From positions 1,240,001-1,304,000 of the forward strand of contig OY744461.1 of NCBI GenBank assembly GCA_963556145.1: 64,000 nt of DNA, read 5' to 3'. Numbering within the stretch: position 1 is the first letter of the stretch; every line of letters begins with the position of its first letter. The notes beneath the pieces were generated by a model, which saw only the letters and a list, made by a program, of their open reading frames with translations, did no database searches and was not told the origin of the DNA. This document shows, one piece after another, positions 41,677-53,267 of the stretch. The position numbers and the translations under genes are program-made. Source of the DNA: Hygrocybe punicea (Eukaryota > Basidiomycota > Agaricomycetes > Agaricales > Hygrophoraceae).

Positions 41677-43818
41677 TGGAGTGGTACCGAGGTACTACTC
41701 CAGGGGCTCATGCAGGACTCGAGGGAAAGGTCAACTGGATAGGAAGGATGGACTGACTACTACATCTGGAAGGCTACTAAGTAGGTCAAACCGTGGGAAC
41801 CTGATCACGTGACTGACCAGGCACAACTACTACAAGTGCCCCTCCTCCTCATGGTGACGTCCTCGTCACCATACCGCTACTAAAAGAAAACAAAAAGCAA
41901 AACAAAACTGACCAAGAAAAAAACTCTCCAGTCACGACTCCCAGTCCCTCACGATGCCCCGGGCCTTATACGTGAGGTGGGACCATATCGTCCATCGAAG
42001 ATCGGTGGTGGCAGATGACCAAACTAGACTCTCTCTCAGCTCTCCAAAACTCCTCAGTCACGACTCCCAGTCCTCCATCTCATGGAGCGGGACCATATCG
42101 TCCATCAAAAACGGTGGTGGTAGATGACCAAACTGATCCATAATTGTAGCGCAGGTTCTTGGTTCTTGTATCGCAGGTTCTCGGTTCTCGTATTGCAAGT
42201 TCTCGGTTCTCTCGGTTCTCGTATCACAGGTTCTCGGTTTGCAGTTCTCGGTCGGTGCTTGTTTGGTTCTGGTGACTCATTGGGTAACTCGGTTGGGTAG
42301 CATCTGGTATCCAGGTGACAGATCAAGCGCATAGAAAAATAATGAAACTGAATTGTGGGGGAAACAGAGACAGAGACAGGGGAAACGAGGGAAAGGAAAT
42401 TGAGGGAAAGGAAATAGAGAGGAAGGAAACAGAGAGGAAAGGAACCGAGAACAGGAAACAGAGAAGGAAATAGTGGGGAAAGCTATGTACTTGGGCACTA
42501 GAGCTGGCGCCGGCGTCGAGGGATCTCTTCGCATGGGCTCTGGGAAACGGTCGCGAGGGGTCGCGAGGGCCAGGGAACGAGGCTGGGGGTCCTAACGAAC
42601 GTGCACGAGTGGGGTGGGGTTGCCAGGGTTGTGGGGTGACGCGAGATGGCATTTGGGTTCCGGATGTGGTGGGAACGGCTCGTTCGGGGTGTTGGTGGGA
42701 CGCAGGGTGCACTGGAGTGGTTAATGGGTCGGCCGCGGGCTTGACAAGTGGGCATGGGGCCGCGTAAGTCAATGCAATGGGGAGCGTGGTGTTGGTCCAC
42801 CAAAGATGGTGGTGTGGCTCGTTTGAGACAGCGTGGGGCGGTCTCGTTTGGGGTAACGGAGCGCAACGGGGGGCTCTGGCATGTGGAACGTGGGTGCCGG
42901 GGGTTGGGTGAACACAGGTGGAGCTTGGTTACACGAAAAAACGGGGTCGAAAGTGATGACGTGGCATGGTGCGTGTTGGGCGTTGGGTGGATATGAAACG
43001 CCAGGGACGGCTCGTTCGGGGTGACGACAGTGAACGGGGGGCCTCCAGGGAGTCGGACGAGGGTCCGGAGCTCAAACGAATGCCCTTTGAGCTGGGGTAC
43101 ACGAAAGAACGGGGGTCCAACGGGGAAGACGTGGAAGATCCGTGGTGTGACCAAAAACGGCGTTGGGGGCTCGTTTGGGGCGTTAACGAGACACAGGGTG
43201 CTCTGGGGGGTGGGCCGCGAGTTTGGTGAGTTGGTCTGGGGCCGGTTGTGCTGGCGGAACGGGGCCGCGCGATGGTGACGTGGCGCGTGGCTCGGGTGTC
43301 CGGAAACGACGGTGGGGGTTCGTTTGGCACAATGGAGGGGAACAGGGGGTCCTGGCCAGTGGAACGAGTGTGTGGGGAGTCGAATGGGTCCGTGTAGGGG
43401 TGGGGGTGACGAGAAACGGGGGTCCGTGCGGCGGCGCTGCGATTTTCGTTGGGTTGTCCAAAACTCACAGTAGCGGGCTATGTGGGATCCTGATGGGGAA
43501 CACGGGGCTCCGGAACGTCGAACGAAGTTGCGGGGGGTCGTGTGGACATAGCTGGGTCTAGGGAAAGTGAAAATTTGGGGGGTAGTGAGGCCGGAAAAAG
43601 TTGTCTCGCGAGAAAAAATGTAAGAAGTGGGAAAACCATGAGAAAAAGAGAAGCGTGGGTCGAAGAACACTCTCATCACCACTCCGGGGGCTCACGCAGG
43701 ACTCGAGGGAAAGGTCGACTGGATAGGAAGGATGGACTGACTACTACATCTGGAAGGCTACTAACTAGGTCAAACCGTGGGAACCTGATCACGTGACTGA
43801 CCAGGCACAACTACTACA
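41677..43818 (+). mobile_element. LTR-like element (TRIM/LARD type) with noncoding interior
   Basis: A 138 bp block at 41697-41834 recurs directly at 43681-43818 with about four differences. A third copy (reverse strand, 59170-59331) starts TGTTGGAG and ends CTACTACA, which fits TG...CA LTR ends. The 1.8 kb interior has no gag or pol; it holds CGGTTCTC repeats and a degenerate array of about 160 bp units. The 5' LTR start (41677, TGGAGTGG) is aligned to the third copy. Orientation and class are inference. Confidence 0.5.
42500..43560. repeat. GC-rich degenerate tandem array, about 160 bp period
   Basis: The word GGCTCGTTTGGGG and its variants return near 42678, 42841, 43011, 43167 and 43318, that is every 150-170 bp. 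The long minus-strand frames with repeated PNEPP words are products of this array. Confidence 0.6.
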
Positions 43819-44011
43819 ACGGCCATGATGCCAGTAATGGCCACGACGCCAGTAATGGCCACAATGCCAGCAACGGCCACAACGCCAGCAACAACGCCAA
43901 CACCCACACCAACAAAGCCCACGCACCCACGCCAACACACCCACACCAATGCCAATGCAACCCCCCATGGCCACATCAGCATCGACAGTGCCAGCACCAC
44001 CCGCCCAACTC
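43819..44011. repeat. GGCCACNACGCCAGTAAT short tandem repeat
   Basis: Short units such as CCAGTAATGGCCACGACG repeat here and grade into ACCCACACCAACG words, as in the hAT-like interiors. Not coding. Confidence 0.5.
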
Positions 44012-44066
44012 ACCTCGCGGACACGCACTGCCACGTCAATTGACATCGGCACTGCATCCGTGAGGT
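44012..44066. repeat. CAATTG palindromic module
   Basis: ACCTCGCGGACACGCAC, the centre CGTCAATTGACATC and the right end CATCCGTGAGGT form a 55 bp near-palindrome. It is followed by ACCCGTGGCAGCGGGTACGG-type sequence like that behind the copy at 34364. Confidence 0.7.
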
Positions 44067-44765
44067 AATGGGAGAAAGGTGGTGCCCAGCACCACAATGA
44101 TGTCGCGTCTAATTCCGGGACCCACGGGACCCGCCAGTCAACCCACATCCAACCCATACCCGTGGCAGCGGGTACGGGTATTAGCCGGGTTGGGTACGGG
44201 TTGGCAAAAATTACCCGTGGGTAACCCATGCTAATCCCTAAGCATTCTATTCATTTATTCCTTTATTCTACTAACTACTTAAACACTTTTAGGTTTTTTT
44301 CCTGCACCCTCACGCCAAACGAACGTGAACACGGCAACAGCAACAAGCAGATGGGACGCAGCTGAGAACGGGGACAACCCAGGCTGACCATGACAGCAAG
44401 AATGAGGACGACGGGGTAAATGAAGACAAGAACGACGATGAACGCAACGACGGCGAGAATGGGAAGACGACGACAAAGCGGGAACGGCAACTACGACAAT
44501 GGGGGAACGGGACAACGAGGACAACGGAGACCGGGACAAGAAGGACGATGGCAACGGGGACGACGACGGCAACGGGGATGACGACAATGGCGACGACAAG
44601 GACAGCGAGCATGGGAACGGGGACGGGGGCAACGGACGACGGAAACGAGGCCACACTATTGTGTGGCCTCATCATACCTTTCATGGTGTGTGGCCGATTT
44701 ATCCATCTCACATTTAACTACCAGGCCCTTCCCCAGATGCCACCACATCCTCTTGTACTACAGCA
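44067..44765. other. Low-complexity GACGACGG-rich stretch with a perfect hairpin
   Basis: ACCCGTGGGTAACCC repeat words end near 44240. Then ACGGGGACGACGG-type sequence runs to 44645. GAGGCCACAC, loop TATT and GTGTGGCCTC form a perfect 10 bp stem at 44647-44670, about 100 bp before MULE-1. No gene was seen. Confidence 0.45.
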
Positions 44766-47700
44766 ATGGCTGGCCCAACCCTACCATTGGATCTCAACAT
44801 CGACAAGATCCTTCTCAAAGTGTCCGATGACAACCTCCAGCAATTTGTATCAGCGGTAGGCCGTTATGAGCAATAATTTACACCATTCTAATGTTATATT
44901 CATCTAGCATATCCCTCAGGACCTTCAGGATGTGCTCGAGGTGATCCAGCCTGGGTATTATTCACGCGACAACGCAGCCGCTTGGATCCAGCCGAAAGTT
45001 TTCCTACCGTGGCTCAGCAAAACCATTATGGGTCGGGTGGCATCGCAGCAAGACCCTCCGATTGCTCATTCTATGCCTACTACAATATCTGGATCGCAGC
45101 CGACTCCCAGCTTGCATTCCCGCGCCTCACCTGCCTTATCCCGGACCTCATAAACACATTCCCTGGCATCGTCTGCATCGTCCTGGTCGCCTCTGACCAC
45201 CAAGATGGCTCACAAGGCCCAGAAAGGGAAAGCATGTCAAATCGACCCCCTCTCACCACTTGTCTTCAATTGGCCTCAACAAACAAAAAAATGTGCCATT
45301 GTCGCAGATTTAGACGATGCCCCACTGGAGATCAGTTCAGATGATGATTTGGCGCTCCCCAAATATGTTCACACGCAGTTCAAGAAGCGGAAGATGGAGT
45401 CGGTTCAGGAGGAAAGTACACCAACCAAGATCAAGATCAAGCAGGAGATCCTTGAGCCCAAGATCAAGCAGGAAGTCATCGATATCAATGGGTCAGATAC
45501 TAATGATCCCTGTATTTCAGTGACTCGCGAGCTGAAGGTGGACGAGTTACGGATGGTTACTACACCCCTCAAGTATTGGGACGTACCACAGCCTGGAAAG
45601 TCGTTTGCGACGGTGCTCGACGTGTCAGCCAAACCAGTGGGCAGTTACCTTGACAAGAAAGGTGATATTCTTTCAATTGCTCAGATATTTCGAGCCTATG
45701 TATGTTCCGTTAGTTTTTTTGGACACTTTGCTTACAGATTTATGGGTAGGATCAAGAAGGATGGGTTACAGTCACCGGCGGGTCAACAAACGCCAAGAAA
45801 GCAACAAAAGTTCTATGCCTCGGTCAAGATGTTGTACTCTGTCAAGCTACGATCTTGCAATGCCACGGATTCTACACATGCGACCAACTCAGAGAAGACA
45901 TACTTCCATGTGAACGGTTCGAGGTTGATCTTGAAGCACAGGAGGCAATCATCGACACCAAATGCGATCTCAATGAGATGGAGCAGTCGTCCATGGAGGT
46001 CAAAATTGCCCAGTGTGTTTATTAAGCATTATATGACATCTTCCAAGCCTTAATTGCGATCAAAATAGGTTCCACAATGAAATCCAAGCCATCAAATGTC
46101 AGTTCGTTCGCGGAGATACTGTCTGCAATGGTGGACCTGTCATGCGAAAATTCAAGCAGGTATTTGTCATTATTCAGTCAAATCCGAGCATATAATCATT
46201 ACTTTCCAACAGATCTCACCCGACGGCAAAGTTTACTTTGTTGGGTGTGCTGGTTATCAGCGTGGTGACAACATCAATGGCCACCGGTTCACTGGAATTC
46301 CGTTAGCTGTTGATGAGAAGATGCTCTTGAAAGTTATGCAGAACAATGGCGCCTTCAAGCATGCTCTCCAGGATGTCGCAGTTGCTCAGGGATGCATGAA
46401 TATGTGCTCCTGCCAGTCAGGTGCGAAATACAAAGACGGCTGCGGTAAGTGATCAGCTACTCTGTCAGTTCTTTTCTTAGTCAGGTTGCTCGCAGAATAC
46501 ACACACATTAAAGATGGCGTAATCACTAAAGGCAAGCTTGTGCACCATCCTTGCCCTACCCGGGTTACTATTTATTCCCCAATTGATCGCTCGCTTCTTC
46601 ATGGTGTCGTAGTGTTGAAAAATGGTCATAGTCATCCGATAATCACTGCAGACAAGGTCACAAGGGATGGCGTGCATTTGTATGAGCAGGCGATTGAGGC
46701 ATTTGGTGTCACAGGTGTGACTGTAGGAAAAATAGACCAGGGTATGTAATAGGTTGGCCTGAATAAACGAAGTTTCTCACCTAAAGTGTCCCTCAGCTGT
46801 AACCACTCGTGCTCTTTTCCAGAACCAGAGTCCTTCAGCTGTGGATCCTGCTCTAGGTAACAACCGCAAGCGGCGTACAATCCTTGCGCGCATGAAAGCT
46901 AAGGCCACACCTTTTGGTACTGGACTCGAAGGAGTTATTAACCAAAGCAGATCCGACCTGCAGTTGCCAGCTGAAGATCAATACATACATGAAGTACGCA
47001 CCGTCAATGGGATCAACATTGTATGTACAATGCTGCCGTATCTTGCGAACCTGGTACATGGAACAAATGCATTGCTGGCTGATGACACCTACAAGCGTGT
47101 ACATGGGTCATGGAAGGAATGGGAGATAGTCATTTGGCACCGTCGACTCAATATGCATACATTACACTGTCAGGTTCTGTGATTATTCTCACTTATTCTA
47201 CACTAGGCGCTACAATTGCTCGTCTGTACAGCCAACACGAGACTCGGTTCGTGTATAGAATGTTATGGCAAGCACTCTTTGATGCCTTCAAACGGGTCAC
47301 GCAAAAGACTGTTGGGTTAATGTTCTTGGATGGCTATGGACTCGACGGCATTATTCTGGATGGCAGTAGGCCACAGGCCGAAGGTTTGGGCGACTATTTG
47401 GTGTCCTGAAATCGACCTGAGACAACAGGAATCACCGAGACGGATCCGTTGGTAATGCCAACATATATACTACGTTTGTGCTATGTCCACATTGATCGGT
47501 AGCCTGTCCTCTTTTCTTGTTGTCATGCTGCTTGCTGATTCAGATTCTTGTGTTTCAAGGAATCAAGAGAAATTGCACCCATACCTGAACCAAGCCGACT
47601 TTGACCATGTTCATGCCTCAAGATTCCTTGAAACACAAGAGGAGTTGACGGCATTTGAGGGATGGTGTCGGGCACACAAGGCCAAGGAGCTTCGAGGTGA

Positions 47701-48822
47701 GTATATGTGTTTCATGGCCCAGAGTACTAACATCGAGAGTATCAGATTGGATCAAAGACAAAGACTCACGCCGTTCTTGGTTTTGGGCATCCATCAACAA
47801 GAATTTCACGAGGATACCAAGTGACCGATGGGACTTGCTGCCCAGTAGCATGAATCTCAATGAGAGTGCTCACCCACTCACAAATCAAAACACCGGAGTC
47901 AACCTACCATTGTTAGAAGCTGTCATAGCATATGTATCTTAGTCTTTTCAGCCATTTAGCTCACATCTCATGTTTTTGTAGTGCCAAACGATTCGATGAA
48001 ACCATTCGTGAGAAGATACAACAAGCTATTGATACTGGGATTCTGCACAATCGGCTCAACTCGGAATCCAAACGGCTTCGCAAGAACCGGCTCTGTAAAG
48101 AGAGCAAGATGCGTCAAGCAGCAGCCCGACATACAGCAATCACTCAATACAACACAATCAGGGCCGAGTTGGAGGCTGAATTGGCAAATCAGAAGCAGTC
48201 CGCCGAGAAAACAAAGGCATTGAAGGATCAACTGGCCACACTGAAAGCATCTGGCGCATCATACCGGTCACAACAGAAGGGTGCCAAGCGAGGCTTGCAG
48301 TATCATCCAGATCCCGAGGACGTGGACAACTCAGCCGCCAGGGAGACAGGTACCTTAACATTTAATTTCACTTGTACATGCTCACTCAATTTTTACATGT
48401 AGATGAAATGAGCGAAGACGACGACGACGACAATTTCGACAGGGACAACGACAATGACAATTTAGACGGAGACAATGACACCCTCAGCATTCTCAGGTGC
48501 ATATTCAATAAGGCCACGACCCCTCCACCTGATGCAACACCAGAAGCTGGATCTTCCGGACAGGACTCAGTGGCGGGACCTTCAGAATCAGATGCCGAAT
48601 CTGGACACAACGGCACCGCAAACATGGACAATAGAGACGCAATCATAGACAATGGCGATGTGTCTGTGGACCCGCATCTGGCAGTGGTGTCACCTCCCAA
48701 GGGGCGTGGGCACCGGTACGTTCCACATAGCATAACTCAATCAACGCTAAGCCTTTTCTTGTAGCAAAATCAAGACGAGAGTTGTGTACACACCAGAGAT
48801 TAGCCCACCCAAAAGGAGATGA
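44766..48822 (+). pseudogene. MULE-1: spliced MULE-type transposase gene, nearly intact
   Basis: Starts MAGPTLPLDLNIDK (exon 44766-44855) and ends VVYTPEISPPKRR, with many short introns. An acidic/basic N-terminus (ISSDDDLALP, KIKIKQE) is followed by a Cys-rich block (CQATILQCHGFYTCDQ), a zinc-finger-like region HPCPTRVTIYSP with NGHSHPI, and the DDE-like part: NALLADDTYKRVHGSWKEWE, MFLDGYGLDGIILDGSRPQA and TDPLVMPTYILRLCYVHI. Then come MNLNESAHPLTN, NLPLLEAV, a coiled-coil-like Glu/Lys/Gln stretch and an Asp-rich tail. Stops: TAA 45151-45153 (could be intronic) and TGA 47407-47409 (SRNRPE expected). A frame slip is also likely near 47546-47570. Assignment to MULE rests on layout and motif memory. 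Confidence 0.6.
47546..47640. repeat. Perfect 19 bp inverted repeat inside MULE-1
   Basis: TCTTGTGTTTCAAGGAATC (47546-47564) and its exact complement (47622-47640) flank 57 bp. The right arm reads as sensible protein (RFLETQEEL), the left arm does not, and the reading frame slips at the left arm. Confidence 0.8.
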
Positions 48823-49799
48823 AGCCGTAAATAGATTTTTTTGTATGTCATAATACATTTCAAGCTTTTTCAAGTGTGGCCACTGCGAGTGTGATTGTAA
48901 TACCAATTACTAAGTAAGCAACCGAGTACTCACTACTACTACCTAAGTGGAGTAGTAGTACTACCTACTACCGGTTTGGTCACCCCTCTGGGCCTGGGGT
49001 TGTGAGGAGTTGGGATTGGTGGGGAGGAAGGGGCAACCTTCGTTCTGCCATGTCACCACTGTTGCTGCAGCTGCCATTGGTGCTGTATCGCTGCCAGCGC
49101 TGTTGTTGCTACTACTGCCATTGCCACTGTCGCTGCTGCTGCTGCTGTTGCTGTTGCTGCTGCTGCAGTTGTTGCCACCGCCATTTTCATTGCAGCCGTG
49201 GTTGCTGCCACTGAGTTACGGTGATACACAGAGAGAGAGTCTAAGTGTGGTGTGCGAGGACTGATCCAAGGGAGGTCTCGAGCTCAGCAGAGATGGGGGA
49301 AAAAGGGGAATCTAATCTATTTGTTTGTACTTGTTGTGCTACAATAAGTACATAACAAAAACTAACTAATAAAAATAGGTAAAATAGGTGATTCGGACCT
49401 CAGACATGCAGCATGTGTATCATCCTCCTGGTCACTGAAAATCTGACTGTCCCAGTCAGGAGAAGGGGGGGGGGAGTGAATGAAGAAAAAGTAAAAGTAA
49501 AGTGAAATCAAACCAAAAGAACAAAAGAAATCAGAAAATATAAAGAAAATCTAAAAGAAAATCTAAAGGGAAAGAAGACTCTACTCTAAACAAGCAACAT
49601 GATTGTCCAAACCTGAAATCCAATTCTCCAAATAACCAAACTGTTTCTCCAAATTCTTCACTCACTTTTCCAACAGAAAATGACTTGCTCGAAAATTGAT
49701 GAAATTGATGAGAACTTTTTTGAGTTCTGAGTATCCTTGTTGATTGCAAATCTTGATCTTGGTGTCGACTTCTTTGCAAGAGAACTGAGGTGTGTGCGG
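48823..49799. other. Repeat-rich stretch behind MULE-1
   Basis: Contains CTACTACTACC...GTAGTAGTAG followed by CTACCGGTTTGGTCAC (48924-48985), shared with 41118-41160. A CTG-rich tract lies at about 49050-49210, and a homopolymer-rich AG tract at 49460-49600. No gene was seen. Confidence 0.45.
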
Positions 49800-51700
49800 T
49801 GGACATGAGAATGTGGACTGAATCTTGTACATGGATGTTGAAAGGGGAGGGGGCATAGATTTAGATGAGGACAGTGGTGACGATGGGAAGGGCAGTGCTT
49901 GAGGTGTCTTGACTCGAACGGGGATGCAGGAGGGAGTCGATGTTGATGGTGAGGGTAATGGTGGTGGTGGTGATGGTGTTTCGGGAGATGGCAAGGGTGT
50001 GTCACAGTTGGTCTCCTGGGGCAATGGCGTGTCCGTAGGTGCAAACGGGGGACGATTCAGGTGCAAAACAATGGGGCACAGGTCAGGATGCCTCGAAGAT
50101 GGCGTTTTGGGGGAAGGCATGGGCTCTGGTGCTGGCGGCACATCACGGCTTGATGAAGGGGATGAAGGAGGGGGTCTGGACATGGATTGTGGGCAAATTG
50201 GGGTCAAAACGGGGGTGGATGTGGTTGAAATGGTCGAAAACGGGTTCTGGTGGGCAAGGATGTAGATTTCTGGGGACAATATGGCCGCTGACACTGATTG
50301 CGTGTCACGGCTGGCTTCTGGGGATGATGGCGTGGGCATAGACGATGACGGGGACCGAGACGAGGGCGAAATGAGAGCAGATACAGTGGAACCGGTTGAA
50401 AACGAGGTTTGCTGGGCGCCGGCAGGGTTTTCTGGGGATGGTGTGGGCTCATATGCTGGGGAGAAGACCGGGCTTGCCTCTGGGGACAACTGCGAGTCCG
50501 TAGATGCAAACGGGGGGCGATTCAGAACTAAAACAGGGGGGGACACGTTGATGTGCATGTGGACACATCTTTTTGGCAACACCCCATGTTCAAATGATGG
50601 TGGCATGTCATGGTTCATTGGTGTGGACGACGGAGAGTGTGTGGGTGTGGACAGGAGTCAAAACAGGCATGAAACGAGGGGGGATGCATTGGGACTCGTC
50701 GAAAATGGGCTTGCACGCATTTTCCTGGGGCTGACACAGGCTCAGGTGCTTGGGACGGGTCTGGAATGGTATCCTGGGATGACGTTGAGCCAATAGATGA
50801 GAACGGTGGCCCAAACAGGCATGAAACGGAGGCAGACGTGCTGGGACATGTGGAAAGCAGGCTTGGGCATGGGTGGACACATTTTTCTGGGGACGGCGCA
50901 CGTTCAGACAGCAGGGTTTTGTGACGGATCAGGTCTGGGGGTGATGGCGAGGGCATAGATGCAAACAGCTGGCGAATCGAGGGCAAAATGGGTGTGGTTG
51001 TGTCGATACATGTCTTCTCGACGCGTTGGGATGTGTGGGCGTGTTGTTCTTGTGATGGCACAGGTGCAGACAGCAGGGGGGCATGATGGTTCACCTCTGG
51101 GGACAACGGAGAGTGCATAGGTGATGCTGGGGTGCAAAACGAGTGGGAAACGGGTGTGGTCATGTCGATACGCGTGTTCTCAATGCATTGGGACATGTGG
51201 CCACATTGTTCTGGTGACAGTGAGGGCTTTTATGATGGGGAGAGGTCCAGGCTTGTATCAGGGGACCACAGCGAGTGTGTAGACGATGACGGGGACTGAG
51301 ACGAGGGTGAAATGAGGGCAGATGGGCTGGGACGTGTGGAAAACGGTGTTGGCTGGGCGCTGGTGCAGTCTTCTGGGGATGGCTCAGGTCCAGATGGTGG
51401 GGAGAGGTCTGGGCTGGCCTCTGGGAATGACAGAAAGGGCGTAGATGCGAAGGGAGGGTCATTCGAGTGCAAAATGGAGGTAAACGTGCTGGGACTGGTC
51501 GAAAATGGGGTTTGTTGGGTGCTGATGTGGTTTTCTGGGAACTGCGCAGGATCAAGCGATGGGGAGGGGCCTGGGATTGTATCCAGGGATGATGGCGAGG
51601 CTGTGGACGTGAACGGGTGGTGAAATGGGGGCAAAATGGAGGCAGATGTGCTGGGACACATTGAAAACGGCATATGGGGCATTGGGACGCGTTTCCTGCT
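49800..51700. repeat. Tandem array with about 162 bp period, open frames on the minus strand
   Basis: The word GTGCTGGGAC recurs at 51322 (variant), 51484 and 51645, that is every 161-162 bp, and diverged units extend to about 49850. As 162 is a multiple of three, minus-strand frames of up to 318 codons stay open with repeated Pro/Ser words (FSTSPSTFTSI, SPSSQSPSS). It is probably satellite-like DNA; a repetitive secreted or disordered protein cannot be fully excluded. Confidence 0.65.
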
Positions 51701-52375
51701 CAGCAACCATGGAAACAGCAATGACAGGCATACCTGGGGGTGCACAGGCTAAATCCATTGCATGCTGCATGTTTTCCTTCTGCTTCATGGTTCCATTCAT
51801 CTGTGTTTCGCGAGTGACGCATGAGTGGTGTTCCTTGTTGGGCACGGTCATTGGGGCCATTTTGGGGCTTTCCAGGTGCAGATTTTTGACCGGATTTGGT
51901 GGGGCATGGAATTCCAAGTGCGTTGGGGTTGTAGAACGAGTGTGGGGGGAATGGGTTAATGAAATATGAAGAAGGCATGAAGGGGTGGGGATGTTGTGCA
52001 TGTGACATTGGTGTGACAATGTGACAAAATAACAAAGGTGTTGAGCTGGGCCAGGCCAACCCCAGGTCGACCCTGTGGGGCCAAGTGTGATCAACCTTGG
52101 CCCTGGCCCTTATAAGCTGGGCCAGGGCCATTAGAAAGCTGGCCCAACCCTGGCCCAAACCCCTGGACAGTGTAGTTGCAGTAGGCAAGAATCCAAATTG
52201 TACTGTACCTCTAGAGTTATGTGGTGGGAAGTGGGTAAAGACTGGTGAGCAGAAAGCATCAGCAAATTCTGGGGTCCTTTTCCCACACCTTGAGACCCTT
52301 TTGCAAGAGGCCAAAAGGTGCACAAGCTCTCAAAGGCTCTCAAGATGGGACTTTCAACCGACACTGGGGAAAGGT
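51701..52375. other. Stretch without a supportable gene; GGCCCTGGCCC palindrome
   Basis: GGCCCTGGCCC, a ten-base loop and GGGCCAGGGCC form a perfect stem near 52099-52130, within a wider block rich in CTGGGCCAGG words that look like a small palindromic element. Frames here have no recognisable motif. Confidence 0.4.
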
Positions 52376-53170
52376 CACATGCAAAATATGAACAAACACA
52401 CGCTCACTGCCCAATCCATTCACACAGCCCACCATCAAAGCCCCACCATCAAAGCCCACCATCAATTAACACAGTACACAGTACTAGCCGCTCACTGTCC
52501 CCGCTCACCGACACCATATTCAACAGTCACCACTCACCGCCCACTGCTCACTGTCCCTACTCACCACCCAGTGATGCCACGACCACCCACCGCCCACCAC
52601 TCACCATCCCCACTCACCACCGAGTGCCGACACCATGACCACACACCGCCCACCATTCACCGTTCACCACCCACCGTTCACTGTTCACCGCCCACCGCTC
52701 ACTGACACCATATTCAACAGCAACTCTGATGAGAACTAGTTGACCTTCATTGAGTGGAAATAAAAGTACGGTGAGCAAACTCCCGCACTATTGCTTCTTG
52801 AACGTGTATTTATCTTGTGCAGGTCTGAATCCTGGCAGCGAAAATACCATGGCAGTCTGCTCCTGGTGTTCAGCCGATACGGTGATGGCAAACTCAAACC
52901 CACCCATCCTGCAACCAGCCCACTGCCCACTGCCCACTGCCCACCGTCCCCGCTCACCATTCACTGCAAAAGCCCATTGTCAAAGCCCGCCCTCAAAGCC
53001 CACCATGCACCATCAATGCCCCACTGCCACAGTGCACTGCGCACTGCCAAAGCCAACTGTGCAACCCAAGTCCATTGCATGCACATAAAATTCACCACCA
53101 ACATAGGTATTGTACATGCCATTCACTGCCAAACTAATGCACACTACCCAAGCCCATTGTGCGCCGTGCA
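52376..53170. repeat. CACCGCCCACC-type degenerate minisatellite
   Basis: Words CACCGCCCACCGTTCA, CACTGCCCACTGCCCA and AAAGCCCACCATCAA repeat irregularly in two blocks (about 52376-52710 and 52900-53170), split by an unrelated 190 bp segment. Not coding. Confidence 0.7.
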
Positions 53171-53267
53171 TCACCCAAGCCCACAAAGCCGATGTTGGAG
53201 GTGATGAAGATGAAGATGTAAATGGCAATAGTAATACAGACAGGTTTTTGCTAGTCACTGCCCCTCT

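Noticed and set aside
42498..43682. 394-codon minus-strand frame in the LTR-like element
   Set aside because: GC-rich degenerate repeat DNA with recurring PNEPP words; GC bias alone keeps such frames open.
49662..50618. 318-codon Pro/Ser-rich minus-strand frame as a gene
   Set aside because: It is explained by a tandem array whose period is a multiple of three; no start context, intron or domain supports a gene.
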